From Campylobacter fetus subsp. testudinum 03-427 (lineage in GTDB: Bacteria; Campylobacterota; Campylobacteria; Campylobacterales; Campylobacteraceae), in contig CP006833.1 in assembly GCA_000495505.1 (NCBI GenBank), forward strand, positions 186,001 to 250,000: a DNA stretch of 64,000 bases. The letters are read 5' to 3'. The number at the start of each line of letters is the position of its first letter. Positions within the stretch are counted from its first letter, which is position 1. The notes under the pieces were generated by a model. That model did not search any database. It worked only from the letters and a program-made list of their open reading frames with translations, and was not told the DNA's origin. The position numbers and the translations under genes are program-made. Of this stretch, positions 16,014 to 25,273 are shown one piece after another.

Positions 16014-17017
16014 TCTTAGCTATAGAAAGTAGTTGCGATGATAGCTCCATAGCTCTTATGGATATAGATAATTTTGAGCTAAAAAAATATAAAAAAATCA
16101 CTCAAGAGAGTGAGCATTCTAAATTTGGAGGCGTTGTTCCAGAGCTTGCTGCTAGACTTCACACCGCCGCCATTCCAAATTTAATAGAAGATGTAAAGGA
16201 ATTTTTTACATCTATAAAAGCTGTTGCTGTTACAAATGAACCTGGACTCAGCGTAAGTCTGATAAGCGGCGTAAGTGCGGCTAGAGCTTTAAGCTTGGCT
16301 TTAGGCGTTCCATTAATAGGAGTAAATCATCTCATCGGTCATATCTACTCTTTATTTTTAGATAAAAATGTTGTTTTGCCCCTTGGCGTACTTTTGGTAA
16401 GCGGCGGACATACTATGGTTTTAAATATCGATGAAAGCGGCTACATAAAGTTGATAGCTACAACTAGCGATGATAGTTTTGGAGAGAGTTTTGATAAAGT
16501 AGCTAAAATGATGGATTTAGGATATCCAGGTGGGGCTATTATAGAAAAATTAGCGCAAAACGGAGATAAAAATCGATTTAATTTTACAGTTCCATTAAAA
16601 TATGATAAAAGGCTGGAATACAGCTTTTCTGGGCTTAAAAATCAAGTTAGAACACAGATCGCCAAATTTGAGAGTTTGAGCCTTCAAGATAAAAGTGATA
16701 TAGCTTCAAGTTTTCAGCATACTGCTATTTCCCATATAACAGATAAATTAGAAAAGATTTTTAGTGAGTATAAATTTAAAAACTTCGGCGCCATAGGCGG
16801 AGGAAGTGCAAATCAAGTTTTGAGATCAAATTTGGAGCAAATTTGTGAGAAATTCGGCTCAAATTTAATGTTTGCTCCACTTAAGTTTTGCAGTGATAAT
16901 GCTGCTATGATAGCGCGCGCAGGAGTTTGTAAATACAAAAATGAATGCTTTACAAAGCCTCTTGATATGGTGATAAATCCAAGATGTAAGCTTGATGGCG
17001 CAAATCTTTATTTTTAA
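16010..17017 (+). CDS. tsaD: tRNA N6-adenosine threonylcarbamoyltransferase TsaD
   Basis: TsaD transfers the threonylcarbamoyl group to A37 of ANN-decoding tRNAs, working with TsaB, TsaC and TsaE. The 335-residue protein begins ILAIESSCDDSSIAL, has the metal-binding GVNHLIGHIYS (H-x3-H) and VLLVSGGHTMV, and the GGGSANQVLR and FCSDNAAMIA motifs of the ASKHA fold. Length is normal. The four-base overlap with pgp1 suggests coupled translation. It was formerly annotated as O-sialoglycoprotein endopeptidase. Confidence 0.96.
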   Translation: MILAIESSCDDSSIALMDIDNFELKKYKKITQESEHSKFGGVVPELAARLHTAAIPNLIEDVKEFFTSIKAVAVTNEPGLSVSLISGVSAARALSLALGVPLIGVNHLIGHIYSLFLDKNVVLPLGVLLVSGGHTMVLNIDESGYIKLIATTSDDSFGESFDKVAKMMDLGYPGGAIIEKLAQNGDKNRFNFTVPLKYDKRLEYSFSGLKNQVRTQIAKFESLSLQDKSDIASSFQHTAISHITDKLEKIFSEYKFKNFGAIGGGSANQVLRSNLEQICEKFGSNLMFAPLKFCSDNAAMIARAGVCKYKNECFTKPLDMVINPRCKLDGANLYF

Positions 17018-17024
17018 ATTTTTA

Positions 17025-17033
17025 TGTTATAAT
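17025..17033 (+). promoter_or_regulatory. Extended -10 promoter placing the start site at the pflA ATG
   Basis: TGTTATAAT is an extended -10 element. The base seven downstream of its end is 17040, directly before the ATG at 17041. The intervening bases are CGTTTTA, with no purine-rich ribosome site. The transcript is therefore predicted to be leaderless or to carry a one-base leader. Confidence 0.6.
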
Positions 17034-17040
17034 CGTTTTA

Positions 17041-19416
17041 ATGAAATATATAATTTTAATAAATTTGATCATCATTAATATGTTTGGCTTTACTCTTAGC
17101 GTGAATAGCGGAAAAGATATGGGCAACGACTACTATATAGCGCATTTAGAAGATACTTCTGATATCGTATGCCTGAAAAATACCAACCAAAAAGGTACGA
17201 CTTATATATGTAAAGTCAGTGCTAAGATGAGCGGTAATATAGCTGATCAAGATCTGCCATTTATGAAAGTTAGTTTTGAGCCTAGTAAAGATGGATTTAT
17301 CGTCACTATAGCTCCTAAGCTAAACTCGAAATTAATCGATTCTAGTAGGGCTTTGTTTAATTACGAAGATGTTATATCTAAACCCACGACTAGCTCCAAG
17401 CATTTTACTTTGATAATGGATAATAGAATTAATGAATACTCAAATTTAGATAACGGCGGTATAAATTTCCCTGTAAAATATCCAAATGTTCTAAGACCGT
17501 CTATAGGTGCTTTAGATCTCAACAAAGAACCGCTTACTTATGAAGAAAACGGCGATGTAGGTGTATATCTTTCTATCAAAAAAAGCTATGAGCAAGGAGG
17601 ATATAACGATGCTTTAAGAGATGCTACAAAAGCTTTAAGCTTACATCCTAATAGCATATTTAAAAGTGAGTTTTGGCTCTATTATATACGTTCGCTTGAC
17701 AAACTTTCTAAGAGAGTAAATGACTATAAATCTGCTGAAAAATTTAGTAACCAAATAATAGACGCAGCTAAAAAATGGATGAAAAGCTACGGATCAGATA
17801 GAAACTATCCAGAAGTTTTGTATATGCTTATGAACGCATATCTCACAAGCGATATGACGAGTGATGCAAATTACTCTTTGGATATACTGATGACTGAGCA
17901 TCCAGACTCTCATTTTACTAAAATGGCGATATTATCATACGCTGATGATCTATTTACAAAGGGAAAAACAGAAGACGCCATCAGGCTTTATGAAGATGTT
18001 TTATACTCATCAGCCGATATAAATATAGCCAGTAGAGCCGCTTTTAAACTTGCTAAAGTTAGCTTATCGGCTCTTAAATTTGATGAAGCAAAAGACTATA
18101 TGCAAAAAGTCATAAATGCAAACAAAAACTTTATTTTAGAAGATAGAGACGCTGCTATGCAAATCGCCGGTGAGTTTAGAGATAAAGAGATGTACGATAT
18201 AGCTTCTGAAATTTATAAAATAATATTTGAAGGATCAAACAGAGCCGATAACTTTTATGAGCCTTCACTTAGAAATTTAGCCATAACTCTTACAAAAACA
18301 GATCATCCAAAAGATGCTTATGAGTATCTAAAAAGATATCAAAACGAGTTTAGCACTAGTGAGTATATGCCTGAAATTTCAACTGGAATCGACAGGCTGT
18401 TTTTTGAATTTAACGATAAAACAAGTGAAGAAAAACATGAGTATTATCAGAGTTTAATGGATAAATATAAAGGTCTTGATATAGGCAAAAGAGCTCTTGA
18501 AGAAGAAGTAAAACTTAGTTTTGATGAGAAAAAGTATCAGAAAGTTTTAAATTATACGGCAAAAATCAGAGATTTAAACGACACTGCTACTTTGGATATA
18601 TTGAACAAATCAGCAGTGATTTTAGCTAACTACTCAAATCAGAGCGGAGACTGCAGAGCAGTTGTCAAGCTAGCAAGTATCTACTCCATACAAAACGATA
18701 TAAAAGATAAATTTAAGTTATTTAACTGCTATGATAGAACCGGTAAATTTGAAGATGCTTTGAATCTTTCAGTCTCACATATAAAAGATCCAGATTTAAA
18801 TAGCAGAGTTCAATGGTTTGCAAATTTAAGTAAAGTTTTATATCAGCTTGGCAGATATGAAGAGGTGATCAGAGCTAGTGACGAAGCGCTTAGTTTGGCG
18901 GCTAGCGTACCGTACTCAGATCCTACTGAATCTATTTTTTATAGATTTTACTCTTTGCTGAAATTAAATAGATTTGAAGAGGCGATTTCTAGTATAAATG
19001 CGCTTGAGAGTCTAAGAGGAAACGACTTAAAACTTGTTGAAGTTTATGACGCTGCGGCAAAATATGCATATGAAAAAGGTTTTGATAGTGCGGCTTTTAA
19101 TTATTCAAAAAAGACTATCGATATGCAAACAAAGCTAAATATAAATACGTTTAGTCCTGATATTGATTTTATATATATTTCTGCTTTAGTGAAAATTTCT
19201 AAATTTGAAGATGCACTTATGAGCGCAAGAAAGCTTCTTGATATACGTTTGAAACCAGATACTCGTTTAAGAGCATTATATCAAGTGGCAGAAATTTATA
19301 TAAATTTAAATGATTTCAACTCTGCAAAACCGTATGTAAGCGAATGTTTAAATTCAAATTTTGACTCTCCTTGGAAAAGTCTTTGCGAACAGCAAAAAAA
19401 GCTTATAGGATTATAA
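17041..19416 (+). CDS. pflA: Flagellar motor scaffold protein PflA (TPR protein)
   Basis: PflA is a periplasmic part of the enlarged Campylobacter flagellar motor; with PflB it positions the stator units, and mutants build paralysed flagella. The 791 residues start with a signal peptide ending near MFG, followed by FTLSVNSGKDMGNDYY, the same opening I recall for C. jejuni PflA (788 residues). A beta-rich N-terminal part (about 20-150) is followed by many degenerate TPR helices to the end. The gene seems to have its own promoter and no ribosome site. It lies downstream of tsaD, whereas I recall C. jejuni pflA near nuoN. Confidence 0.85.
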   Translation: MKYIILINLIIINMFGFTLSVNSGKDMGNDYYIAHLEDTSDIVCLKNTNQKGTTYICKVSAKMSGNIADQDLPFMKVSFEPSKDGFIVTIAPKLNSKLIDSSRALFNYEDVISKPTTSSKHFTLIMDNRINEYSNLDNGGINFPVKYPNVLRPSIGALDLNKEPLTYEENGDVGVYLSIKKSYEQGGYNDALRDATKALSLHPNSIFKSEFWLYYIRSLDKLSKRVNDYKSAEKFSNQIIDAAKKWMKSYGSDRNYPEVLYMLMNAYLTSDMTSDANYSLDILMTEHPDSHFTKMAILSYADDLFTKGKTEDAIRLYEDVLYSSADINIASRAAFKLAKVSLSALKFDEAKDYMQKVINANKNFILEDRDAAMQIAGEFRDKEMYDIASEIYKIIFEGSNRADNFYEPSLRNLAITLTKTDHPKDAYEYLKRYQNEFSTSEYMPEISTGIDRLFFEFNDKTSEEKHEYYQSLMDKYKGLDIGKRALEEEVKLSFDEKKYQKVLNYTAKIRDLNDTATLDILNKSAVILANYSNQSGDCRAVVKLASIYSIQNDIKDKFKLFNCYDRTGKFEDALNLSVSHIKDPDLNSRVQWFANLSKVLYQLGRYEEVIRASDEALSLAASVPYSDPTESIFYRFYSLLKLNRFEEAISSINALESLRGNDLKLVEVYDAAAKYAYEKGFDSAAFNYSKKTIDMQTKLNINTFSPDIDFIYISALVKISKFEDALMSARKLLDIRLKPDTRLRALYQVAEIYINLNDFNSAKPYVSECLNSNFDSPWKSLCEQQKKLIGL

Positions 19417-20313
19417 ATTTAGATATTTATCTAAAAAATGTTTAACTTTAAGGCTTTTTGCATCTAAGATAATTCTATCTTTAAATGCTCCTGAGTTAAA
19501 TGTTCGTTGTTTTTTAGCTAATTGAACCGTGTGGGTTGATATTAGATTTTCTAAATTTAAAATAACCTCTTTGCTATTTATATCTCCTAATTTTGCTTCA
19601 AAATACTCGCCGCACTCTTTAAGACCTATGGATTTTAGTGCTTTGATATCTTTTGGATAGATATCAAAAAGTTTTTTGGCTTCATCTATGAGACCTGATT
19701 TTAGCATAATCTTTGTTCTATTTTTTATGCGTTCTTTTAACTCTTCTTTATCCCAGTTTAGTTCATATATTTTCAAATTTTCAATGACTGGTGCGGAGGT
19801 ATTTTTGACTAACCAATTAGTTGGAATTTCGCTTGTTAATTTATAAATTTGATACCATTTATGAAGTCTAAACTCATCATTTTTGCTAAATTTATACGTG
19901 AAATCCGGATCGATCTTCTCTGCGATGCTCCAAATTTCGTCATTGTTAAGTTCTATATTTATCTTTTCAAGCTTTGGGCTAAGTCCTTTTAGCATAGATT
20001 TGAGATAAAATCCACTTCCGCCAGTTATGATAAGCGGACAATTTTTTGATATTGCAAATTCCTTTGCTTTGTGATACTCTTTTATAAAATCCCCAACGCA
20101 AAAATGGGTATCTAGATGTACTAAATTTATCCCAAAATGCTTTATATCGCTCAGCTCATTTTCGTTTGGTTTTGCACTTGCTATATCGATATCTTTATAA
20201 ATGCAGAGCGAATCAAGACTCAAGATAACGGCTTTGATTTCTTTTGCTAACTCTATAGAAAAGCTGCTTTTTCCGCTCGCTGTTGTTCCGATAAGAGCAA
20301 ATTCATAAAACAT
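19411..20313 (-). CDS. miaA: tRNA dimethylallyltransferase MiaA
   Basis: MiaA adds a dimethylallyl group to A37 of tRNAs reading UNN codons. The 300-residue protein has a P-loop GTTASGKSSF at residues 9-18, LSLDSLCIYKDIDIASAKP, and the GGSGFYLKSML segment, then HTVQLAKKQRTF near the C-terminus. I choose the ATG at 20313 rather than GTG at 20319, because an AAGGG ribosome site is well placed for the ATG. Its end overlaps the end of pflA by six bases, so the two genes converge without a terminator. Confidence 0.94.
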   Translation of the reverse strand: MFYEFALIGTTASGKSSFSIELAKEIKAVILSLDSLCIYKDIDIASAKPNENELSDIKHFGINLVHLDTHFCVGDFIKEYHKAKEFAISKNCPLIITGGSGFYLKSMLKGLSPKLEKINIELNNDEIWSIAEKIDPDFTYKFSKNDEFRLHKWYQIYKLTSEIPTNWLVKNTSAPVIENLKIYELNWDKEELKERIKNRTKIMLKSGLIDEAKKLFDIYPKDIKALKSIGLKECGEYFEAKLGDINSKEVILNLENLISTHTVQLAKKQRTFNSGAFKDRIILDAKSLKVKHFLDKYLNL

Positions 20314-20397
20314 TCTCACCCTTTTTTAGTGCGATTTTATCAAAAAAAAGCTAAATTTATAAAAAATTAGATAAAATAAGTAGTTTAAAGGAAGATT

Positions 20398-21267
20398 ATG
20401 GCTAAATTTACTCAAATTTTAAAAGATATAAACGAACTGATAGTTTTTAAACATTCGGTTTTTGCATTACCGTTTCTGTTTTCTGCTATGATAACAGCTA
20501 GCAAACTTCAAAGCGGTTCTATGTGGTTTGGAATTCCGCTTTTAATCCTTGGTATTTTATGTGCAGTGAGCGCTAGAAACTATGCTATGGCATTTAATCG
20601 CTATCTTGATGAGGATATAGACAGACCAAATCCAAGATGTGCCTCTCGTCCTAGTGTAGATGGCAGAATAGGGCGCAAAAATCTTCTTTTGTTTATAATC
20701 GCAAACGGTATCATTTTTATCGTCGTGGCGTATTTTATAAATTCACTTGCATTTTGGTTGAGTTTTTTATTTTTAATAGTTCTTGGCGGATACTCTTATT
20801 TTAAAAGATTTTCTAGTTTGGCTCACGTTGTTTTGGGATTTTGTCTTGGCTTGTCTGTTATAGCTGGAGCAGTAGCTGTTAGCGGAAGCATTCCTCTTTG
20901 GTCTATACTTCTTTGTTTAGGTGTATCTTTTTGGGCTGGAGGATTTGATATTTTATACTCTTTACAAGATATGCAGTACGATAAAAAAGTTGGGCTTTAT
21001 AGCATTCCAGCTATATACGGAGAAAAATCCGCGATGTTCATTTCTGCGGTATTTCACGCTTTAGCAGTTATTTTTTGGCTACTTTTTGCGGGCGCTGTAG
21101 GGCTAGGCTTTTTTGGTTTTTTAGGTGTTATTTTGTGCGCTTTTATACTTTATAAAGAGCATAAAATAATCAAGGCTGATTTTAAAAAAATTGACAAGGC
21201 ATTTTTTACATTAAATGGCTATTTAGGCATTATGTTTTTACTATTTGTGTGGGTGGATTTATGGTAG
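20398..21267 (+). CDS. mqnP: Menaquinone-pathway prenyltransferase MqnP (UbiA family)
   Basis: UbiA-family membrane enzyme that attaches the polyprenyl chain to the naphthoate ring in the futalosine menaquinone route. The 289 residues make about eight or nine membrane helices. Both Asp-rich motifs are present: NRYLDEDID near residue 80 (binding the prenyl diphosphate with magnesium) and SLQDMQYDKKVG near 190. UbiA itself works in ubiquinone synthesis, which campylobacters lack, hence the MqnP name. It is divergent from miaA and overlaps the next gene by seven bases. Confidence 0.88.
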   Translation: MAKFTQILKDINELIVFKHSVFALPFLFSAMITASKLQSGSMWFGIPLLILGILCAVSARNYAMAFNRYLDEDIDRPNPRCASRPSVDGRIGRKNLLLFIIANGIIFIVVAYFINSLAFWLSFLFLIVLGGYSYFKRFSSLAHVVLGFCLGLSVIAGAVAVSGSIPLWSILLCLGVSFWAGGFDILYSLQDMQYDKKVGLYSIPAIYGEKSAMFISAVFHALAVIFWLLFAGAVGLGFFGFLGVILCAFILYKEHKIIKADFKKIDKAFFTLNGYLGIMFLLFVWVDLW

Positions 21268-21764
21268 ATTTCAGACTTATCGACTCTAAAGTCGCAGTTA
21301 GCTTTGAAGAGGATGTGGATTTTAAATTTGAACTTGAATTTAATGAGAGTAGATCAAATATTGATGAGTGGCTAAGCCATGAAAAAGCAAGAGGAGAGAG
21401 CGAAAACTCAGATCCTCTTACTTTGAAGCTTTTAGTCGAACTTTATAAAAAAGTAGATGAGCTTTCAAATTTAATAAAAAATGAAAAAACTCCACCAGAG
21501 CCTTTAAAACATATGAAAATAACAGATAAAATAGGCTTTGAAGGATTTAGCTTTGATGTGGATTGTTTAGAAAAAGATGCTGTTTATTTTGCTAAAATTT
21601 CATTACCTCTTTTCATCAAAAGAGAGATTTTGCTCTATTTTAAAGCAGTAGATGGCAAAACGGCAAAAATAGTAAGAATGGCAAGAGGCGACGAAAAAGA
21701 GTGGTCGTCTTATGTGGCTGAGAGCGAGAGATTAGAGATAAGGAAGCAAAAAAGTAATGAGTAG
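21261..21764 (+). CDS. Conserved protein of unknown function, possibly PilZ-like
   Basis: I cannot name this 167-residue cytosolic protein. I start it at the ATG at 21261 (MVDFRLID), which overlaps the mqnP stop, rather than the out-of-place upstream codon at 21249. Residues about 60-85 are probably helical. From about 85 to 165 a beta-rich domain (GFEGFSFDVDCLEKDAVYFAKISLPLF) ends in a helix containing YVAESERLEIR, which resembles the tail of PilZ folds, but the RxxxR and DxSxxG ligand motifs are missing. C. jejuni appears to have a homologue (Cj0163c, from memory) at the same place between mqnP and moaA. Confidence 0.65.
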   Translation: MVDFRLIDSKVAVSFEEDVDFKFELEFNESRSNIDEWLSHEKARGESENSDPLTLKLLVELYKKVDELSNLIKNEKTPPEPLKHMKITDKIGFEGFSFDVDCLEKDAVYFAKISLPLFIKREILLYFKAVDGKTAKIVRMARGDEKEWSSYVAESERLEIRKQKSNE

Positions 21765-22281
21765 CGAAATTTTTATCTATGTTGGATTTGGACTGCTTTT
21801 TTTAGTTTTGTTTGGACTTATGTATTCAAGAGACGCTCAGTCAAATAGTAAATTTGCTAAGTTCGAGCTTGTTTTAGAGGGTTTAATAAAAGAAAATTAT
21901 CAGTTAAAAAAACAGCTAAACGAGCAACTAAACGAACCTATAATAATGCAAAACGATATAAATTTAAAAGATATATATGATCAAATAGACGCTAAAATCA
22001 CAGACGGTATAAATGCTAAAGTCGTTCCTATGCTAGAGAGTGTAAAGAGTATAGAAAAAGTTATTGATGATTTCCAAAATGATCAACAAAATAGACTATA
22101 TAGCTTAGAAGAGCGAACAAAAACTATAAGTAAAATTACTCCCCCTGGTTTTGATGATAATGATGAAAATAGAATTATCCAGCTATATAGCTCAGGAAAA
22201 AGCATAGAAAACATCGCTAGAGATTTGAGACTTAGTGTTGGTAGAGTTATAATGGTTTTAAAATTTCATAAGGTGATTTAA
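21757..22281 (+). CDS. Membrane-anchored coiled-coil protein with C-terminal helix-turn-helix-like segment
   Basis: The 174-residue protein has one N-terminal membrane helix (about 5-24), a charged coiled coil (about 35-125) and a compact C-terminal block (about 138-174, [33 protein letters not shown]). That block looks like a small helix-turn-helix of the kind in DUF6115 proteins found near flagellar genes in Firmicutes. Its function is not known to me. It overlaps both neighbours by a few bases and so belongs to the mqnP-moaA-queE operon. A DNA-binding role is not established; the fold can also bind proteins. Confidence 0.65.
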   Translation: MSSEIFIYVGFGLLFLVLFGLMYSRDAQSNSKFAKFELVLEGLIKENYQLKKQLNEQLNEPIIMQNDINLKDIYDQIDAKITDGINAKVVPMLESVKSIEKVIDDFQNDQQNRLYSLEERTKTISKITPPGFDDNDENRIIQLYSSGKSIENIARDLRLSVGRVIMVLKFHKVI

Positions 22282-23249
22282 TGCTGATAGATAGTTATGG
22301 AAGAGTTGTTGATTATTTAAGAGTTTCGGTGACTGAGAGGTGTAATTTTCGCTGTCGTTACTGTATGCCAGATGAACCTTTTCAAGACGCCGGACATAAT
22401 AATGTTTTGAGTTATGAAGAGATGTTTGAGTTCATAAAGATATGTCTTGATAACGGTGTTAAAAAGATCAGACTTACTGGTGGCGAACCTCTTGTTAGAA
22501 AAGGCGTTGAAAACTTTGTAGCTATGATAAATGACTATAAGTCAGGACTTGATCTAGCTATGACTACAAATGGTTATTTTTTAGCAAAAAAAGCACAAGC
22601 TCTAAAAGACGCTGGACTTAAACGTATAAACATATCTTTAGATACGCTAGATAAAACAAAAGCTCATTTTATCGCTAGAAAAGATGTTTTTGACAATGTT
22701 ATAGAGGGCATTGAAACAGCGTGTAGTTTAGGATTTGGTGTAAAGATAAATACCGTTGCTTTAAAAGGCGTAAATGACAACGAATTGATAGCTCTTATGG
22801 ATTTTGCAAAAGAAAAAGGCGCTCAGATCCGTTACATTGAGTTTATGGAGAATTCACACGCTTCTAGTGAGTTAAAAGGGCTTAATAAAGATCAAATTCT
22901 AACCATTATTTCTAAAAAGTACAATATAAAAGAGATAACAAAAAGCCCAAATAGCCCATCAAGCCTTTTTGAGCTTGAAGATGGTTATAAATTTGGTATA
23001 ATCGACCCGCACAAACACGACTTTTGCGCTACTTGCAATCGCCTTAGGCTCAGCGCGGAGGGACTTTTGATACCATGTCTTTACTATGAAGATGGAAAAA
23101 GTATAAGAGAGGCGATGAGAGCAGGAGATATAAAAAAAGCTTGTGAAATTTTAAATCAAGTTTTGGCTGATAAACCTGAGAAAAACAGATGGGAAAATGA
23201 TGGTAAAGGCGAGATATCTAGCCGTGCATTTTACCAAACAGGCGGCTGA
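22281..23249 (+). CDS. moaA: GTP 3',8-cyclase MoaA
   Basis: MoaA is a radical SAM enzyme that converts GTP to 3',8-cyclo-GTP, the first step of molybdenum cofactor synthesis. The N-terminal cluster cysteines are Cys21, Cys25 and Cys28 in CNFRCRYC. The second cluster site is [19 protein letters not shown] near the C-terminus. The protein ends TGG, the C-terminal Gly-Gly that inserts into the active site. The length of 322 is normal. It overlaps its upstream neighbour and queE by one base each, so cofactor and queuosine genes are co-transcribed. Confidence 0.95.
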   Translation: MLIDSYGRVVDYLRVSVTERCNFRCRYCMPDEPFQDAGHNNVLSYEEMFEFIKICLDNGVKKIRLTGGEPLVRKGVENFVAMINDYKSGLDLAMTTNGYFLAKKAQALKDAGLKRINISLDTLDKTKAHFIARKDVFDNVIEGIETACSLGFGVKINTVALKGVNDNELIALMDFAKEKGAQIRYIEFMENSHASSELKGLNKDQILTIISKKYNIKEITKSPNSPSSLFELEDGYKFGIIDPHKHDFCATCNRLRLSAEGLLIPCLYYEDGKSIREAMRAGDIKKACEILNQVLADKPEKNRWENDGKGEISSRAFYQTGG

Positions 23250-23974
23250 TGGTAAGTGTAGTCGAGCATTTTACTAGCATTCAAGGCGAAGGTAAATTTA
23301 GCGGTCGTTACTCACTTTTTATCCGCCTTGGAGGTTGCAACCTTTCTTGCAAGGGTTTTGGCGTCAAGATAAGGTCTCCAAAAACAGGCGAGATATTAGT
23401 TGGTTGCGATACGATCAAAGCGGTGCAAACATCGCATTTTGAACATAGTAAATTTAACTATGAAACTCTTGTGAAATTGGTAAAAGAAACTGAGTTTAAA
23501 CCTCTCATCGTGATAACGGGCGGTGAGCCACTACTTTGGCATAAAGACGAAGATCTGATCAAATTTATAAAGTGGTGTTTTGAGCAAGATTATGAAGTGC
23601 ATTTTGAAACAAATGGTAGCATTTTTGTGGATTTTGATAAATTTGAAGTGTATAAAAAGTGTAAATTCGCAGTAAGCACTAAACTATCTATAAGCGGTGA
23701 GCCAAAATCCAAAAGAATAAATCAAAAGGCCTTACAAGCGATCTTTGCTAACGCTGATGCATTTTATAAATTTGTGATTTGCGGAAGTGAGCTTGATGAG
23801 ATAAACGAGATATTGGAGTTGCAAAACGGCGAAGTTTGGTGTATGCCTTTAGGGAAAAATATATCCGAACTAGGCAAAAACGCCTTAAATGTAGCAGAGT
23901 TTTGCATTAAAAACGGTTTTAACTACTCTGATAGACTCCACGTGCGTTTATGGAACGACAAAGAAGGTGTGTAA
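23249..23974 (+). CDS. queE: 7-carboxy-7-deazaguanine synthase QueE, with extended cluster loop
   Basis: QueE is a radical SAM enzyme making 7-carboxy-7-deazaguanine from the QueD product on the way to queuosine. The protein begins VEHFTSIQGEGKFSGR, typical of the family, and has VITGGEPLLW near residue 90. The iron-sulfur cysteines are oddly spaced: Cys30 and Cys34 in GCNLSC, then an 18-residue insertion before Cys53 in GCDT, where most QueE proteins have two residues. I recall the same insertion in C. jejuni, and a different split motif in Burkholderia QueE, so it is likely functional. QueD follows after an inserted, oppositely oriented dehydrogenase gene. Confidence 0.88.
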   Translation: MVSVVEHFTSIQGEGKFSGRYSLFIRLGGCNLSCKGFGVKIRSPKTGEILVGCDTIKAVQTSHFEHSKFNYETLVKLVKETEFKPLIVITGGEPLLWHKDEDLIKFIKWCFEQDYEVHFETNGSIFVDFDKFEVYKKCKFAVSTKLSISGEPKSKRINQKALQAIFANADAFYKFVICGSELDEINEILELQNGEVWCMPLGKNISELGKNALNVAEFCIKNGFNYSDRLHVRLWNDKEGV

Positions 23975-24031
23975 GCCAGCTTCTGAGCATTTTAGTTTGT
24001 TATTGCAAGTAAGGTATATTTTAAAATAAGC

Positions 24032-25180
24032 TTAGCATTCTAAAAGTATCTGTTTTACAGCTTTGTAGTCGATATTTCCGTGTTCTCCGGCTACTAAATT
24101 TCTTTGTTTAAAACGTTCGCTTATCAAATTTGCGACGCTATTTTTATCCATACTTAGTTTGGCTAAAGTAGTGGCTATACCAGTATTTTTAAAAAAGCTT
24201 TCGATCTCGTCTATACAGCATTTTGCTGCGCTTAACTCATCTGCGTTTAGTCCAAAAACTTCACGCCCCATTTTGGCTAATTTTGCTTTTTTAAACTCGA
24301 GATTATATCTTAAAAGTCTAGGCGTAACGATAGCAAGGCTTAGTCCGTGATCCAAACCATAAGCCGCGCTTAGCTCGTGACCTATGGCGTGACTCGACCA
24401 GTCTTGAACACATCCTACATTGCACCAACCATTTAGCGCACAAGTTGCAGCCCAGCATAAATTCGCCCTTGCGTCATAGCTTTGCGGATCGCTTATGGCG
24501 ATTTTTGCGTTTTCTATCACGGTTTTTAGTACTGAAAAACAAAATCCGTCTTGTACGCTTGTATTTAAATCTACAGTTGCATACTGTTCTAGTATATGCA
24601 CGAAAGTATCAACTATACCGTTTTGAATTTGGGTTAGTGGAAGGCTAAAAGTTGTTTTTGGATCTATGATACTAAACTTAGGATATAAAAGCTCATTTCT
24701 AAAGCTTCTTTTTATCTTTAAATTATCATTAGATATCACTGAAACACAGTTCATCTCGCTTCCAGTAGCTGGTAAGCTCATCACGCAGCCAAGCGGCAAG
24801 GCTTTATCGAAATACGCTCTTTTGCCGACTATATCCCAAGGATCCCCATCAAATTTAGCCGCAGCGGCTATAAATTTAGTGGCGTCCAAAACACTTCCGC
24901 CTCCAACACTAAGTAAGAAATCTATACTCTCACGCTTTATTAAATTTACAGCTTTTAAACAAGTTTCGAGTTTGGGATTTGGCTCTATACCCCAAAACTC
25001 GCTTATGTTATGCTTATTTAGAGCGTTTTTTACTTGTTCGTATATGCCATTTTTTCTTACGCTTCCACCACCAAAAATAACTAGTATTTTTAAATTTATT
25101 GGCACTAAATTTGATAAATTTTGTATCGTATCTTTTCCAAAAACTATCTTTGTAGGACACTCAAAACTAAAATTATTCAT
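24032..25180 (-). CDS. Iron-containing alcohol dehydrogenase
   Basis: The 382-residue protein belongs to the group III (iron-dependent) alcohol dehydrogenases, closest in look to butanol dehydrogenase/YqhD types. It has the NAD(P)-binding GGGSVLDATKFIAAAA near residue 95, PATGSEMNCVSV near 140, and the metal ligands in GIVDTFVH, HAIGHELSAAYG and LDHGLSLAI. It probably reduces aldehydes or oxidises a short alcohol. The substrate cannot be told from sequence. It is transcribed against the queuosine operon and splits queE from queD, so it may be an insertion. Its base composition looks similar to its neighbours by eye. Confidence 0.88.
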   Translation of the reverse strand: MNNFSFECPTKIVFGKDTIQNLSNLVPINLKILVIFGGGSVRKNGIYEQVKNALNKHNISEFWGIEPNPKLETCLKAVNLIKRESIDFLLSVGGGSVLDATKFIAAAAKFDGDPWDIVGKRAYFDKALPLGCVMSLPATGSEMNCVSVISNDNLKIKRSFRNELLYPKFSIIDPKTTFSLPLTQIQNGIVDTFVHILEQYATVDLNTSVQDGFCFSVLKTVIENAKIAISDPQSYDARANLCWAATCALNGWCNVGCVQDWSSHAIGHELSAAYGLDHGLSLAIVTPRLLRYNLEFKKAKLAKMGREVFGLNADELSAAKCCIDEIESFFKNTGIATTLAKLSMDKNSVANLISERFKQRNLVAGEHGNIDYKAVKQILLEC

Positions 25181-25273
25181 ATTAAAGCTCCTAATATTTA
25201 TACAAAATTTGTGCGATTATATCTTAAGTTAATAAAAGATTAGGTAAAATATAACCAAAAACAGCGAGCAACT

